From NCBI RefSeq assembly GCF_023509015.1, contig NZ_CP094975.1, positions 5,883,501-5,947,500 of the forward strand: DNA of 64,000 bases, given 5' to 3'. A program made the translations under genes and the position numbers. Positions within the stretch are counted from its first letter, which is position 1. Each line of letters opens with the position of its first letter. The notes below the pieces were generated by a model. It did not search any database. It was not told where the DNA came from and was given only the letters and a program-made list of their open reading frames with translations. Shown here in pieces: positions 43,019 through 50,984 of the stretch. The stretch is from Pseudomonas abieticivorans (GTDB lineage: Bacteria > Pseudomonadota > Gammaproteobacteria > Pseudomonadales > Pseudomonadaceae).

Positions 43019-43034
43019 TGCTAGATGTGTGCCA
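43019..43034 (-). promoter_or_regulatory. Candidate sigma-54 promoter for the guanidine operon
   Basis: Minus strand TGGCACACATCTAGCA: GG and GC are separated by exactly 10 bases, as in the sigma-54 -24/-12 consensus (TGGCAC-N5-TTGC), with one mismatch in the -12 element. It lies about 60 bases upstream of the riboswitch, a normal distance for a leader. Nitrogen-limitation control by NtrC would fit a guanidine operon. Confidence 0.5.
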
Positions 43035-43197
43035 GGTTGCCTAGCCGCGGTTTTATTGAACTTGAGGCTGCCACAAGGCACTTGAACTGCACCTTGATGG
43101 GGCCGGGTGGGATATTTCGGTGCGCGTGGCCGGGTGAAATTGTCATCAAAATGGAATCAATAAGTCTCAAATCCTGCTAATTGTTCTCAATAGGATC

Positions 43198-43213
43198 AGG
43201 CACTACATTAGCT
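43198..43213 (+). promoter_or_regulatory. Candidate sigma-54 promoter for the amidohydrolase gene
   Basis: AGGCACTACATTAGCT on the plus strand has the GG-N10-GC spacing of sigma-54 promoters with two consensus mismatches. It is 49 bases upstream of the amidohydrolase ATG at 43262. Weaker than the partner on the other strand; possible coincidence in a divergent region. Confidence 0.35.
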
Positions 43214-43261
43214 CCACACCCAGCTAAGCTCACTCGATGCCCCGTTCAGGAGAACAAAAAC

Positions 43262-45100
43262 ATGCACGCCGACCTCATCCTCTATAACGGCCGCCTGCAC
43301 ACGGTCGACCGCACCAAGCCCCGCGCCAGCGCCGTGGCCATCAAGGACGGCAGGTTCATCGAGGTGGGCAACGACGCCCAGGCCATGGCCCATCGCGGCG
43401 CGGCCAGCCAAGTGATCGACCTGCACGGGCGCACGGTGATCCCCGGCCTCAACGACTCGCACCTGCACCTGATCCGCGGTGGCCTGAACTACAATCTGGA
43501 GCTGCGCTGGGAAGGCGTGCCCTCGCTGGTCGATGCCCTGCGCATGCTCAAGGACCAGGCCGACCGTACCCCTGCGCCACAGTGGGTACGCGTGGTGGGC
43601 GGCTGGAACGAATTCCAGTTTGCCGAGAAACGCATGCCCAGCATCGAGGAGTTGAATGCCGCGGCGCCCGACACCCCGGTATTCGTGCTGCACCTGTATG
43701 ACCGCGCCTTGCTCAACCGCGCCGCCCTCAAGGTGGTGGGCTATACCCGCAACACGCCGAACCCGCCCGGCGGCGAAATCGTGCGTGACGCCAACGGCGA
43801 GCCCACCGGCATGCTGGTGGCCCGGCCCAATGCGATGATCCTTTATTCCACCTTGAGCAAAGGGCCGAAGTTGCCGCTCGAATACCAGGTCAACTCGACG
43901 CGCCAGTTCATGCGTGAGCTCAATCGCCTGGGCGTGACCAGTGCCATCGACGCCGGCGGCGGTTTCCAGAACTACCCCGATGACTACGAGGTGATCAACG
44001 AATTGGCGGCGAAAAAGCAGCTCACGGTGCGCATCGCCTACAACCTGTTCACCCAAAAACCCAAGGAAGAGCTGGCCGATTTCAAGCACTGGACCAGCAG
44101 CGTGACCCTGCACCAGGGCGATGACTACCTGCGCCACAACGGCGCCGGCGAGATGCTGGTGTTCTCGGCAGCCGACTTCGAGGACTTCCTGGAACCGCGC
44201 CCGGATCTGCCGCACACCATGGAGCAGGAACTGGAACCGGTGGTGCGCCACCTGGTGGAGCAACGTTGGCCGTTCCGCCTGCACGCCACCTATGACGAGT
44301 CCATCAGCCGCATGCTCGACGTGTTCGAGAAGGTCAACCGCGACATTCCGTTCAATGGCCTGCCGTGGTTCTTCGACCACTGCGAAACCATCACGCCGAA
44401 AAACATCGAGCGGGTGAGGGCGCTCAACGGCGGCATCGCGATTCAGGACCGCATGGCCTTCCAGGGCGAATACTTCGTCGACCGCTACGGCGCCAAGGCG
44501 GCCGAGGCCACGCCACCGATCCAGCGCATGCTGGCCGAGGGCGTGCCGGTGGGCGCCGGCACCGACGCCACCCGGGTGTCGAGCTACAACCCCTGGACTT
44601 CGCTGTACTGGATGGTCAGCGGCAAGACCGTGGGCGGCCTGGAGCTGTACCCTGAGGGCCTGAGCAGGGATGTGGCGCTTGAACTGTACACCCATGGCAG
44701 CGCCTGGTTCTCGTCCGAACAGGGCAAGAAGGGCCAGATCAAGGTCGGTCAACTGGCGGACCTGGTGGCCCTGAGCGCCGATTATTTCAGCGTTGAAGAC
44801 GAAGCGATCAAGTGGATCGAGTCACTGCTTACCGTGGTGGACGGCAAGGTGGTGCACGCCGCCGGCGAGTTCGGCCAACTGGCGCCACCTACCTTGCCGG
44901 TGACGCCAGACTGGTCACCGGTGGCCAAGGTGCCGGGCCACTGGCGGCCGCAATCGCCGGTGATGAACCAGGTGCACCAGTGCAGCGGGCCGTGCGGGGT
45001 GCATGCCCACAGCCATGACAAGGTGCGCCAGGCCAATGTGCCGACCAGCGACTTCCAGGGGTTCTGGGGTGCGTTTGGCTGTTCCTGCTTTGCCTTTTGA
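43262..45100 (+). CDS. YtcJ-like metal-dependent amidohydrolase
   Basis: 612 residues, COG1574 (amidohydrolase family 3). Opening LYNGRLHTVDRTKPRASAVAIKDGRF and the metal-binding GRTVIPGLNDSHLHLIRGG (His-x-His near residue 74-76); later His in FDHCETITPKN near 380 and the Asp in GAGTDATRVSSYNP near 435 complete the binuclear metal site pattern. Hydrolyses C-N bonds of unknown substrates. ATG 43262 follows AGGAG. Divergent from the guanidine operon, and followed after 24 bases by an ABM gene, so it may process a related amide or amidino compound, but this is inference. Confidence 0.9.
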   Translation: MHADLILYNGRLHTVDRTKPRASAVAIKDGRFIEVGNDAQAMAHRGAASQVIDLHGRTVIPGLNDSHLHLIRGGLNYNLELRWEGVPSLVDALRMLKDQADRTPAPQWVRVVGGWNEFQFAEKRMPSIEELNAAAPDTPVFVLHLYDRALLNRAALKVVGYTRNTPNPPGGEIVRDANGEPTGMLVARPNAMILYSTLSKGPKLPLEYQVNSTRQFMRELNRLGVTSAIDAGGGFQNYPDDYEVINELAAKKQLTVRIAYNLFTQKPKEELADFKHWTSSVTLHQGDDYLRHNGAGEMLVFSAADFEDFLEPRPDLPHTMEQELEPVVRHLVEQRWPFRLHATYDESISRMLDVFEKVNRDIPFNGLPWFFDHCETITPKNIERVRALNGGIAIQDRMAFQGEYFVDRYGAKAAEATPPIQRMLAEGVPVGAGTDATRVSSYNPWTSLYWMVSGKTVGGLELYPEGLSRDVALELYTHGSAWFSSEQGKKGQIKVGQLADLVALSADYFSVEDEAIKWIESLLTVVDGKVVHAAGEFGQLAPPTLPVTPDWSPVAKVPGHWRPQSPVMNQVHQCSGPCGVHAHSHDKVRQANVPTSDFQGFWGAFGCSCFAF

Positions 45101-45124
45101 CCGACGACCCAGGAGATCACACCG

Positions 45125-45703
45125 ATGAACATTGACCTTACCGACGGCGTCGTCACCTTACTGGTGCGCCACCGCATCAAGCACGGTAAAGAAAGCCACT
45201 ACGAAGAATGGCTGCGTACCACCATTGCCAAGGCCCGCGAATTCCCCGGGCACTTGGGCATCGACGTGATGCGCGGGCACAACGGCGGGCTGGCGCAATT
45301 CACCATGGTGCTGCGCTGGGCCAGCGCCGACCAACTGAAGTTCTGGCTGGAGTCGGACACCCGCGAGGCCTTGGTGCTGGAGGCCCAGCCGTGGTTGGCC
45401 GATGGCGACCAGACCGAGGTCAAGAGCGAGCGCGAGTTCTGGTTTACCCCGGTGGACGCCGGCGCCCCGAACCCGCCACCGCGTTGGAAGCAGGCGTGCA
45501 TTACCTTCATGGTGATCCTGCCGCTGAGTTTTTTGGTGCCGTTGCTGTGGAAACCGGTGTTCGGCGTGTTGCCTTGGTTGGGCGGGTATGTGCCGGCCAA
45601 CGTGGTTATCACCGCAAGTATTGTGTTGCTGGTGGTGTATGTGTTCATGCCGCGGGTGACAAGGTTGTTCAGTGGGTGGTTGCAGCCAAGGGTAGCGGCA
45701 TAA
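45125..45703 (+). CDS. Membrane-anchored ABM (antibiotic biosynthesis monooxygenase) protein
   Basis: 192 residues. An N-terminal ABM domain (residues about 10-100: VTLLVRHRIKHGKESHYEEWLRTTI, FPGHLGIDVMRG, ...) is followed by two membrane helices near 125-150 and 160-180 (CITFMVILPLSFLVPLL, VVITASIVLLVVYVFMP). COG3224 type. The gene is 24 bases downstream of the amidohydrolase and likely co-transcribed; function unknown. Confidence 0.85.
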   Translation: MNIDLTDGVVTLLVRHRIKHGKESHYEEWLRTTIAKAREFPGHLGIDVMRGHNGGLAQFTMVLRWASADQLKFWLESDTREALVLEAQPWLADGDQTEVKSEREFWFTPVDAGAPNPPPRWKQACITFMVILPLSFLVPLLWKPVFGVLPWLGGYVPANVVITASIVLLVVYVFMPRVTRLFSGWLQPRVAA

Positions 45704-45744
45704 TCAGCCCCCCCAAAATCCGAGCAGTGGCGAGCCCCGCTCTT

Positions 45745-45850
45745 GATCTGCTCTGGATCTGCTCTGGATCTGCTCTGGATCTGCTCTGGATCTGCTCTGG
45801 ATCTGCTTTTGATCTGTTCTTGATCTGTTCTTGATCTGCTTGGCTTTTGA
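45745..45850. repeat. 11-bp tandem repeat GATCTGCTCTG
   Basis: About nine tandem copies of an 11-base unit: perfect GATCTGCTCTG at 45745-45799 (five copies), then degenerate GATCTGCTTTT and GATCTGTTCTT. The period is not a multiple of three, so it is not coding. It forms the outer left edge of the large palindrome region. Confidence 0.92.
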
Positions 45851-46444
45851 TCTTGATTGTATGCCCCATTAAGCGCCCGGGCCGACTGGAGGCGTCGATC
45901 AAGCGGCCGGAGGCGTAGCCGCCGGAGACGGAGCCGGAGGAGCTTCTATTCCGGGCCGTCGTCCGCTTGAGCGATGCCGGAGGGAGGGGACCCGTAGCGC
46001 AGCGTAGGGCCCAAGCAGGGGCAAGCCTTTTTTGCTTACTTTTTGGCTGGGCCGGCACACCGGGCGTTTGACAAAAAGTGAGCCGGCGTAAGGCCGGAAA
46101 GGTGATTCGGCATCATCCTAACCAATGGATATGTGCAAGGCGTCGGAATCCTGCTTCTGAGAATTGCGAGCATATCCATTATCTAGGGGGAGGCCACTTC
46201 ACCGTTCCGCCCTTACGGCGTCTTACTTTTTGTCAAACGCCACAAAAAGTAAGCAAAAAAGGCTTGCCCCTGCTTGGGCCCTCCGCTGCGCTGCGGGTCC
46301 CCTCCTTCCGGCGTCGCTCAAGGGGCAGACGGCACCGGCTATAGAAGCTTGCCGGCTGCCGTCTTCCTCGGCTGCGCCTCGGGCCCTGCGGGCCGCCCCT
46401 TGAGCGACGCCTCCAGTCGGCCCGGGCGCTTTACGGGGCATACA

Positions 46445-46555
46445 ATCAAGATCAAGATCAAGAGCAGATCAAGATCAAGATCAAGAGCAGATCAAGAGCA
46501 GATCAAGATCAAGATCAAGATCAAGATCAAAAGCAGATCAAGATCACAAGCAGAT
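46445..46555. repeat. GATC-rich tandem repeat, inverse complement type of the 45745 array
   Basis: Repeated ATCAAG (six-base) and CAGATCAAGAG-like (eleven-base) units over about 110 bases. These are the reverse-complement style of the left array (GATCTG... vs CAGATC...), so the two arrays bracket the large palindrome symmetrically. Confidence 0.9.
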
Positions 46556-46594
46556 TGCACGCTGGTGAGGGGCGTGCGCCTTGGTGCCAACGGC

Positions 46595-47251
46595 CTACTT
46601 GACCACTGACCTCAACGCTACATCAAACCGCTGCAACGCACTCACCTGCACATCCTGCTGCTGCCGAATCTCACTCACGTACTCATCCGTGGTCCGCGCC
46701 CCCGCCCACACGGGACGAAAGCTCTTCTGGTCGTGCCCCTGCACCGTGGCAATGTAATGCATGTCACGGTCATAAAACTGCACCGTCACGTCAGACTGCA
46801 CATCGCTGGCCCGCGGCGTGATCAACTGGCTGCGGGTATCCACCATCGCGATCACATCCGGGCGCGCGGCTTTCAGCGCCTGGGGCGACTCATACACCGT
46901 CACCCGGCCGAACTGCGCCTGCAACGACCGCATGATCGCCGCGTTGGCCAGGCCCGGCTGCGAGGTGGCCACGTAGGCGTCGTGGATCGGCTGGATCAAC
47001 AGGCTCTGGCCAAATCCAGTGCCCGCCTGGGCGTTATAGTCTGCCAGGTACTGGTGGTTGATACGCGCACCCTGGGTATAGACCACCCCCAGGCTGACCT
47101 GCTGGCCTGCGGGCACACGGGCCTGGCTGGAGCGGGTGGGGGACTGGTTGAAATACTCGGCTTGGGAAAGGTCGGAGTGCGGTGCAGTCGGGATGGAGCA
47201 ACCGGTGATCATCAACGAAGCGATGGCCACGGCGAGCAGGTTGGGGTTCAT
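46595..47251 (-). CDS. Lipoprotein of unknown function
   Basis: 218 residues. Lipobox MITGC with the lipidated Cys near residue 18, in a leader of typical length. Mature part: GVVYTQGARINHQYLADYNAQ, SLLIQPIHDAYVATSQPGLANAAIMRSL, VTVQFYDRDMHYIATVQGHDQKS. No recognised domain. Its 3' end lies next to the large palindrome region. Confidence 0.8.
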   Translation of the reverse strand: MNPNLLAVAIASLMITGCSIPTAPHSDLSQAEYFNQSPTRSSQARVPAGQQVSLGVVYTQGARINHQYLADYNAQAGTGFGQSLLIQPIHDAYVATSQPGLANAAIMRSLQAQFGRVTVYESPQALKAARPDVIAMVDTRSQLITPRASDVQSDVTVQFYDRDMHYIATVQGHDQKSFRPVWAGARTTDEYVSEIRQQQDVQVSALQRFDVALRSVVK

Positions 47252-47338
47252 GGTGTGTGTCTCAAGAAATGATCAAGAGATCCATCGGGTTCAATCGTCC
47301 AGAGAGCAGGGGCGGATGACTCCACCCCTCTAGCCAGT

Positions 47339-47623
47339 CTAGACGAACGCCTGGCCGGCAAAGCCGCGTGGCAGGCGCTGGCGCCCAGGCATCTGGGCCA
47401 GGCGTTGCTGCCAGGCGTCGCGCCAGTTACCGGCCGGATGGCTGGAACGGGCCTTGCGGGCGGCGCGGCGCGAGGCGTTGCGCTGGTCGCGGCGGGCCTG
47501 CTTGTAGGCATCGGTGTTGCGGCAGTTGTGGCACTTGACCTGGTTCAGTTCGGCGCTGGCGGCGAGGTTGTCGCCGTGGCGGCCGCAAGCCAGGTGGCCG
47601 GAGACACTGTAATGGGTAACCAT
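47339..47623 (-). CDS. Small protein with Cys/His zinc-binding-like motif
   Basis: 94 residues. ACGRHG near residue 13-17 and VKCHNCRN near 30-36 place four Cys/His in positions suitable for one zinc ion; the C-terminal half is strongly basic ([17 protein letters not shown]), suggesting nucleic acid contact. Same-size relatives occur in Pseudomonas without assigned function. Convergent/divergent context with selD downstream gives no clue. Confidence 0.65.
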   Translation of the reverse strand: MVTHYSVSGHLACGRHGDNLAASAELNQVKCHNCRNTDAYKQARRDQRNASRRAARKARSSHPAGNWRDAWQQRLAQMPGRQRLPRGFAGQAFV

Positions 47624-47749
47624 AGTCTTCTCTTATTTGGACGCGAGTCACCTCGCAGACATCTATTTGGACAGCGGACAAAGGTGTGCGTTCGGTGGCA
47701 CGGCGGGGGCTCTGTTAGACTTGCAGCCTTGCCTGAAAGAGATCGACCC

Positions 47750-48784
47750 ATGAATGAGCCCGTCCGCCTTACCCAGTACAGCCACGGCGCTGGCTGCGGC
47801 TGCAAGATTTCGCCCAAGGTGCTGGAAGTGATCCTCGCCGGCAGCGGCGCACAGAACCTGGACCCCAACCTGTGGGTCGGCAATGCCTCGCGCGACGACG
47901 CGGCGGTGTACGCCATCGATGAAGAACGCGGTGTGGTCTCGACCACCGACTTTTTCATGCCGATCGTCGACGACCCCTATGATTTCGGCCGCATTGCCGC
48001 CACCAATGCCATCAGCGACATCTACGCCATGGGCGGCGACCCGATCATGGCCATTGCCATCCTGGGCTGGCCGGTGAATGTGCTGGCCCCGGAAATCGCC
48101 CGTGAAGTGATCCGTGGCGGCCGCGCCGTGTGTGACGAGGCCGGTATTCCCCTGGCCGGCGGGCACTCCATCGATGCCCCGGAACCCATTTTCGGCCTGG
48201 CCGTGACGGGCCTGGTCGATAAGCGCCACATGAAGCGCAACGACACCGCTACCCAAGGCTGCCAGCTGTACCTGACCAAGCCGCTGGGCATTGGCGTGCT
48301 GACCACCGCCGAGAAAAAGGGCCTGTTGCGCGAGGCCGATGTCGGCGTGGCCCGCGACCAGATGTGCACCCTGAACAAGCCCGGCAGCCGCTTTGCGCGC
48401 TTGGAGGGGGTGAAGGCGATGACTGACGTGACCGGCTTCGGCCTGCTCGGGCACTTGGTTGAAATGGCCGACGGCAGCGGCTTGACCGCGCGCCTGAACG
48501 CCGGCGCCGTGCCGCGCCTGCCCAGCGTGGACTATTACATCGAACAGGGCTGCGTGCCCGGCGGTACCCACCGCAACTATGAAAGCTACGGCGAGCGCAT
48601 CGGCGCATTGAGCGAGCCGAACAAGCTACTGCTGTGCGACCCGCAAACCAGCGGCGGGCTGCTGATTGCCGTCGAGCCCCAAGGCGATGCGGCGTTTCGC
48701 CAACTGGCGGGCGAACTGGGCCTGGCCCTCGAGCCGATTGGCGAGCTGGTTGCGCGACAGCAACACGCTGTCGAGGTGATGTGA
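47750..48784 (+). CDS. selD: Selenide, water dikinase
   Basis: 344 residues. Makes selenophosphate from selenide and ATP, the selenium donor for selenocysteine and tRNA 2-selenouridine. Catalytic Cys16 and Lys19 sit in HGAGCGCK, matching Cys17/Lys20 of E. coli, so this is the Cys rather than Sec form. The DDAAVYAI and [21 protein letters not shown]-binding parts are present. It overlaps mnmH by one base (TGATG at 48782-48786), so the two are one operon. Upstream reading frame extension is not coding. Confidence 0.96.
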   Translation: MNEPVRLTQYSHGAGCGCKISPKVLEVILAGSGAQNLDPNLWVGNASRDDAAVYAIDEERGVVSTTDFFMPIVDDPYDFGRIAATNAISDIYAMGGDPIMAIAILGWPVNVLAPEIAREVIRGGRAVCDEAGIPLAGGHSIDAPEPIFGLAVTGLVDKRHMKRNDTATQGCQLYLTKPLGIGVLTTAEKKGLLREADVGVARDQMCTLNKPGSRFARLEGVKAMTDVTGFGLLGHLVEMADGSGLTARLNAGAVPRLPSVDYYIEQGCVPGGTHRNYESYGERIGALSEPNKLLLCDPQTSGGLLIAVEPQGDAAFRQLAGELGLALEPIGELVARQQHAVEVM

Positions 48785-49887
48785 TGCGCGATAACGCCGT
48801 CGATTTCACAGAGGTGTTTCTCAACGACCGGCCATTGATGGATGTGCGAGCGCCGGTGGAGTTCGACAAGGGCGCGTTTGCCCACGCCATCAACCGCCCG
48901 CTGATGAACGACAGCGAGCGGGAAAAGGTCGGCACCTGCTACAAGCAGCAGGGCCAGCAGGCGGCCATCGAGTTGGGTCACCGCCTGGTCTCGGGCGAGC
49001 TCAAGCAGGCGCGCATCGAACAGTGGGCTGCATTTGCGCGGCAACACCCCGATGGCTACCTGTACTGCTTTCGCGGCGGCCTGCGCTCGCAAATCACCCA
49101 GCAATGGCTCAAAAGCGAGGCAGGCATCGAGTTCCCGCGCATCAGTGGTGGCTACAAGGCGCTGCGCAGCTTTTTGCTCGAACAGATCGAACAGGCCGTC
49201 ACGCAGTGCGATTTCGTCTTGGTCGGCGGCCTGACCGGCAGTGGCAAGACCGAAGTGCTCGCGCAACTGCCCAACAACCTGGACCTGGAAGGCCACGCCA
49301 ACCATCGTGGCTCAAGCTTTGGCCGGCATGCCACCGCGCAACCTTCGCAGATCAGCTTTGAGAACAACCTGGCCGTGGACGTGCTGAAAAAGCGCGCTGC
49401 GGGCCACCGGCAATTTGTTCTGGAAGACGAAGGCCGCGCGGTCGGTAGCCTGGCGGTGCCGTTGTCGATGTTCCGCAAGATGCAGGCAACGCCCATGGTC
49501 TGGTTGCAAGACAGCCTGGACAGCCGGGTGGAACGCATCCTCAAGGATTACGTGGTGGACCTGCGCGCCGAGTTCGTTGCGGTGCATGGCCAGGAGCAGG
49601 GCTTTGAGCGGTTTGCCGATCGGCTGCAGCAGAGCCTGGCGGCCATCGTCAAACGCCTGGGTGGCGAGCGCTACCAGCGCCTGGCGCACGCCATGGACAA
49701 CGCCTTGCTGGCACAATCACGCAGCGGCGAAATAGACGGCCATCGGGAATGGATCAGTGGGCTGCTGGGCGAGTACTACGACCCGATGTACGCCTACCAG
49801 CGCGATGCCAAGCGCGAGCGCATCGAGTTTGCCGGCGATCGCGCCGCTGTCATCGGCTACCTTCGCGACCGCCAGCAGCGCGGTTAA
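48784..49887 (+). CDS. mnmH: tRNA 2-selenouridine synthase
   Basis: 367 residues. Converts 5-substituted 2-thiouridine at the wobble position of some tRNAs to 2-selenouridine using selenophosphate. N-terminal rhodanese domain with the key Cys95 in [11 protein letters not shown] (E. coli Cys97) and a P-loop GGLTGSGKT near residue 148-156. Coupled to selD (TGATG). Its last four bases overlap the end of the convergent permease gene. Confidence 0.95.
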   Translation: MRDNAVDFTEVFLNDRPLMDVRAPVEFDKGAFAHAINRPLMNDSEREKVGTCYKQQGQQAAIELGHRLVSGELKQARIEQWAAFARQHPDGYLYCFRGGLRSQITQQWLKSEAGIEFPRISGGYKALRSFLLEQIEQAVTQCDFVLVGGLTGSGKTEVLAQLPNNLDLEGHANHRGSSFGRHATAQPSQISFENNLAVDVLKKRAAGHRQFVLEDEGRAVGSLAVPLSMFRKMQATPMVWLQDSLDSRVERILKDYVVDLRAEFVAVHGQEQGFERFADRLQQSLAAIVKRLGGERYQRLAHAMDNALLAQSRSGEIDGHREWISGLLGEYYDPMYAYQRDAKRERIEFAGDRAAVIGYLRDRQQRG

Positions 49888-50939
49888 AGCACCGCGGCGC
49901 CGATCAAGCCACTGATAATGCCCACCACCATGGTCAGCAACGCCACGCTGACCAGTACCCGACTGTCGAAGGACTTGCGCAGCATCAGCAGCGACGGCAG
50001 GCTCACACTGGGCAGGGTCATCAGCAGGGCCACGGCCGGCGCCGTGCCCAGGCCCAAGGCCATCAGGGTTTGCACGATCGGGATTTCCGCCGCCGTGGGG
50101 ATCACGAACAGCGTGCCGACGACGGCCAGCGGGACCAGCCACAGCAGGCTGTTGCCCATGGCGCCATCCACATGCGGAAACAGCCACACGCGGGCTGCGC
50201 CCAGCACCAATACCGCCAGCACGTAGATTGGGATGGTGGTCCAGAACAACTGCCAGAGGGTTTTCATCCAGCGTGCAAACCAGCCACTGTCGTCTGGGCT
50301 GGTGACGATTTCAACGGCTTCGACAGCAGCTTCGGGCAGCGTTTGCGGCTTGGCGATGCGTTCGGCGAACAACGACACGCCGATCACCAGGATGACCCCG
50401 GCAATGATCCGCAGCGCACTGAACTGCCAGCCCAGCACAAACCCCATGAAGATGATGGTGGCAGGGTTAAGCACCGGGTTGGCGATCCAGAAGGCCAGCG
50501 CCGCGCCCACCGACACCTGCTGCTTGCGCAGGCCCGCCGCCACTGGCGCTGCGCAGCAACTGCACATCATGCCGGGCAGGGCGAACAGCCCGCCGCGCAA
50601 GGTAGAGCCCACGCCCGCCTTGCCGAACACCCGCAGCAGCCAGTCACGCGGGATCAGCACTTGCACCAGGGAGCCCAATATCACCGCCAGCACGGCGGCT
50701 TTCCAGATGGCCAGGAAGTACACCTGGGCATAGGCCAGCGCCGCCGACAGCGGGGCCACCTGATGATCGTCGATGATCGAGCCGCCAATGCTGTGGCTGC
50801 CAGCGGCGATGAAGGACTTGAGGTAGTAGGGCGACCACTTCACGTAGTACAGGCCGATGACCGCCACCAGTAAGAAAGCCAGCGGTTTGAACCAGAACGC
50901 CCAGCCGCGAGGCTGGACAGTGGGGGCGAGCGTGGACAT
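49884..50939 (-). CDS. YraQ/DUF318-type permease
   Basis: 351 residues with about eight to ten membrane helices. The conserved [10 protein letters not shown] motif near residue 127-136 and [18 protein letters not shown] (about 150-170) identify the COG0701 permease family, some of which are linked to arsenic or heavy metal export or unknown solutes. No metal-resistance genes adjoin here. Start at 50939 (MSTLAPT). Convergent with mnmH, overlapping by four bases. Confidence 0.88.
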   Translation of the reverse strand: MSTLAPTVQPRGWAFWFKPLAFLLVAVIGLYYVKWSPYYLKSFIAAGSHSIGGSIIDDHQVAPLSAALAYAQVYFLAIWKAAVLAVILGSLVQVLIPRDWLLRVFGKAGVGSTLRGGLFALPGMMCSCCAAPVAAGLRKQQVSVGAALAFWIANPVLNPATIIFMGFVLGWQFSALRIIAGVILVIGVSLFAERIAKPQTLPEAAVEAVEIVTSPDDSGWFARWMKTLWQLFWTTIPIYVLAVLVLGAARVWLFPHVDGAMGNSLLWLVPLAVVGTLFVIPTAAEIPIVQTLMALGLGTAPAVALLMTLPSVSLPSLLMLRKSFDSRVLVSVALLTMVVGIISGLIGAAVL

Positions 50940-50984
50940 GGCGAGGTACCCGTTGGGTGTAAAGTGGCCGGCATCATACGGTGT

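Larger units (their letters stand above)
45704..46594. repeat. Large gene-free palindromic/tandem-repeat region
   Basis: About 890 bases without a credible gene. It is dominated by one giant imperfect inverted repeat: left half about 45840-46105 matches the reverse complement of the right half about 46190-46455 (e.g. AAGCAGGGGCAAGCC with GGCTTGCCCCTGCTT, and TTTTGCTTACTTTTTG with CAAAAAGTAAGC). The centre adds its own hairpin, AATGGATATG (46124-46133) with CATATCCATT (46171-46180). Small ORFs inside (e.g. 46078-46344) are shadows. Parts of this element are repeated in other Pseudomonas genomes; here it looks complete and long enough to form a cruciform. Confidence 0.85.

Noticed and set aside
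43181..43261. Longer amidohydrolase start at 43181
   Set aside because: No ribosome site; AGGAG is placed for ATG 43262.
45745..45850. Possible CRISPR array
   Set aside because: Repeats are 11 bases, contiguous without spacers; no cas genes.
46078..46403. Small plus-strand open frames in the palindrome region
   Set aside because: They follow the inverted repeat, have no ribosome site and no protein-like composition.
47750..48784. selD with selenocysteine
   Set aside because: The active-site codon is a normal Cys codon, no in-frame TGA.
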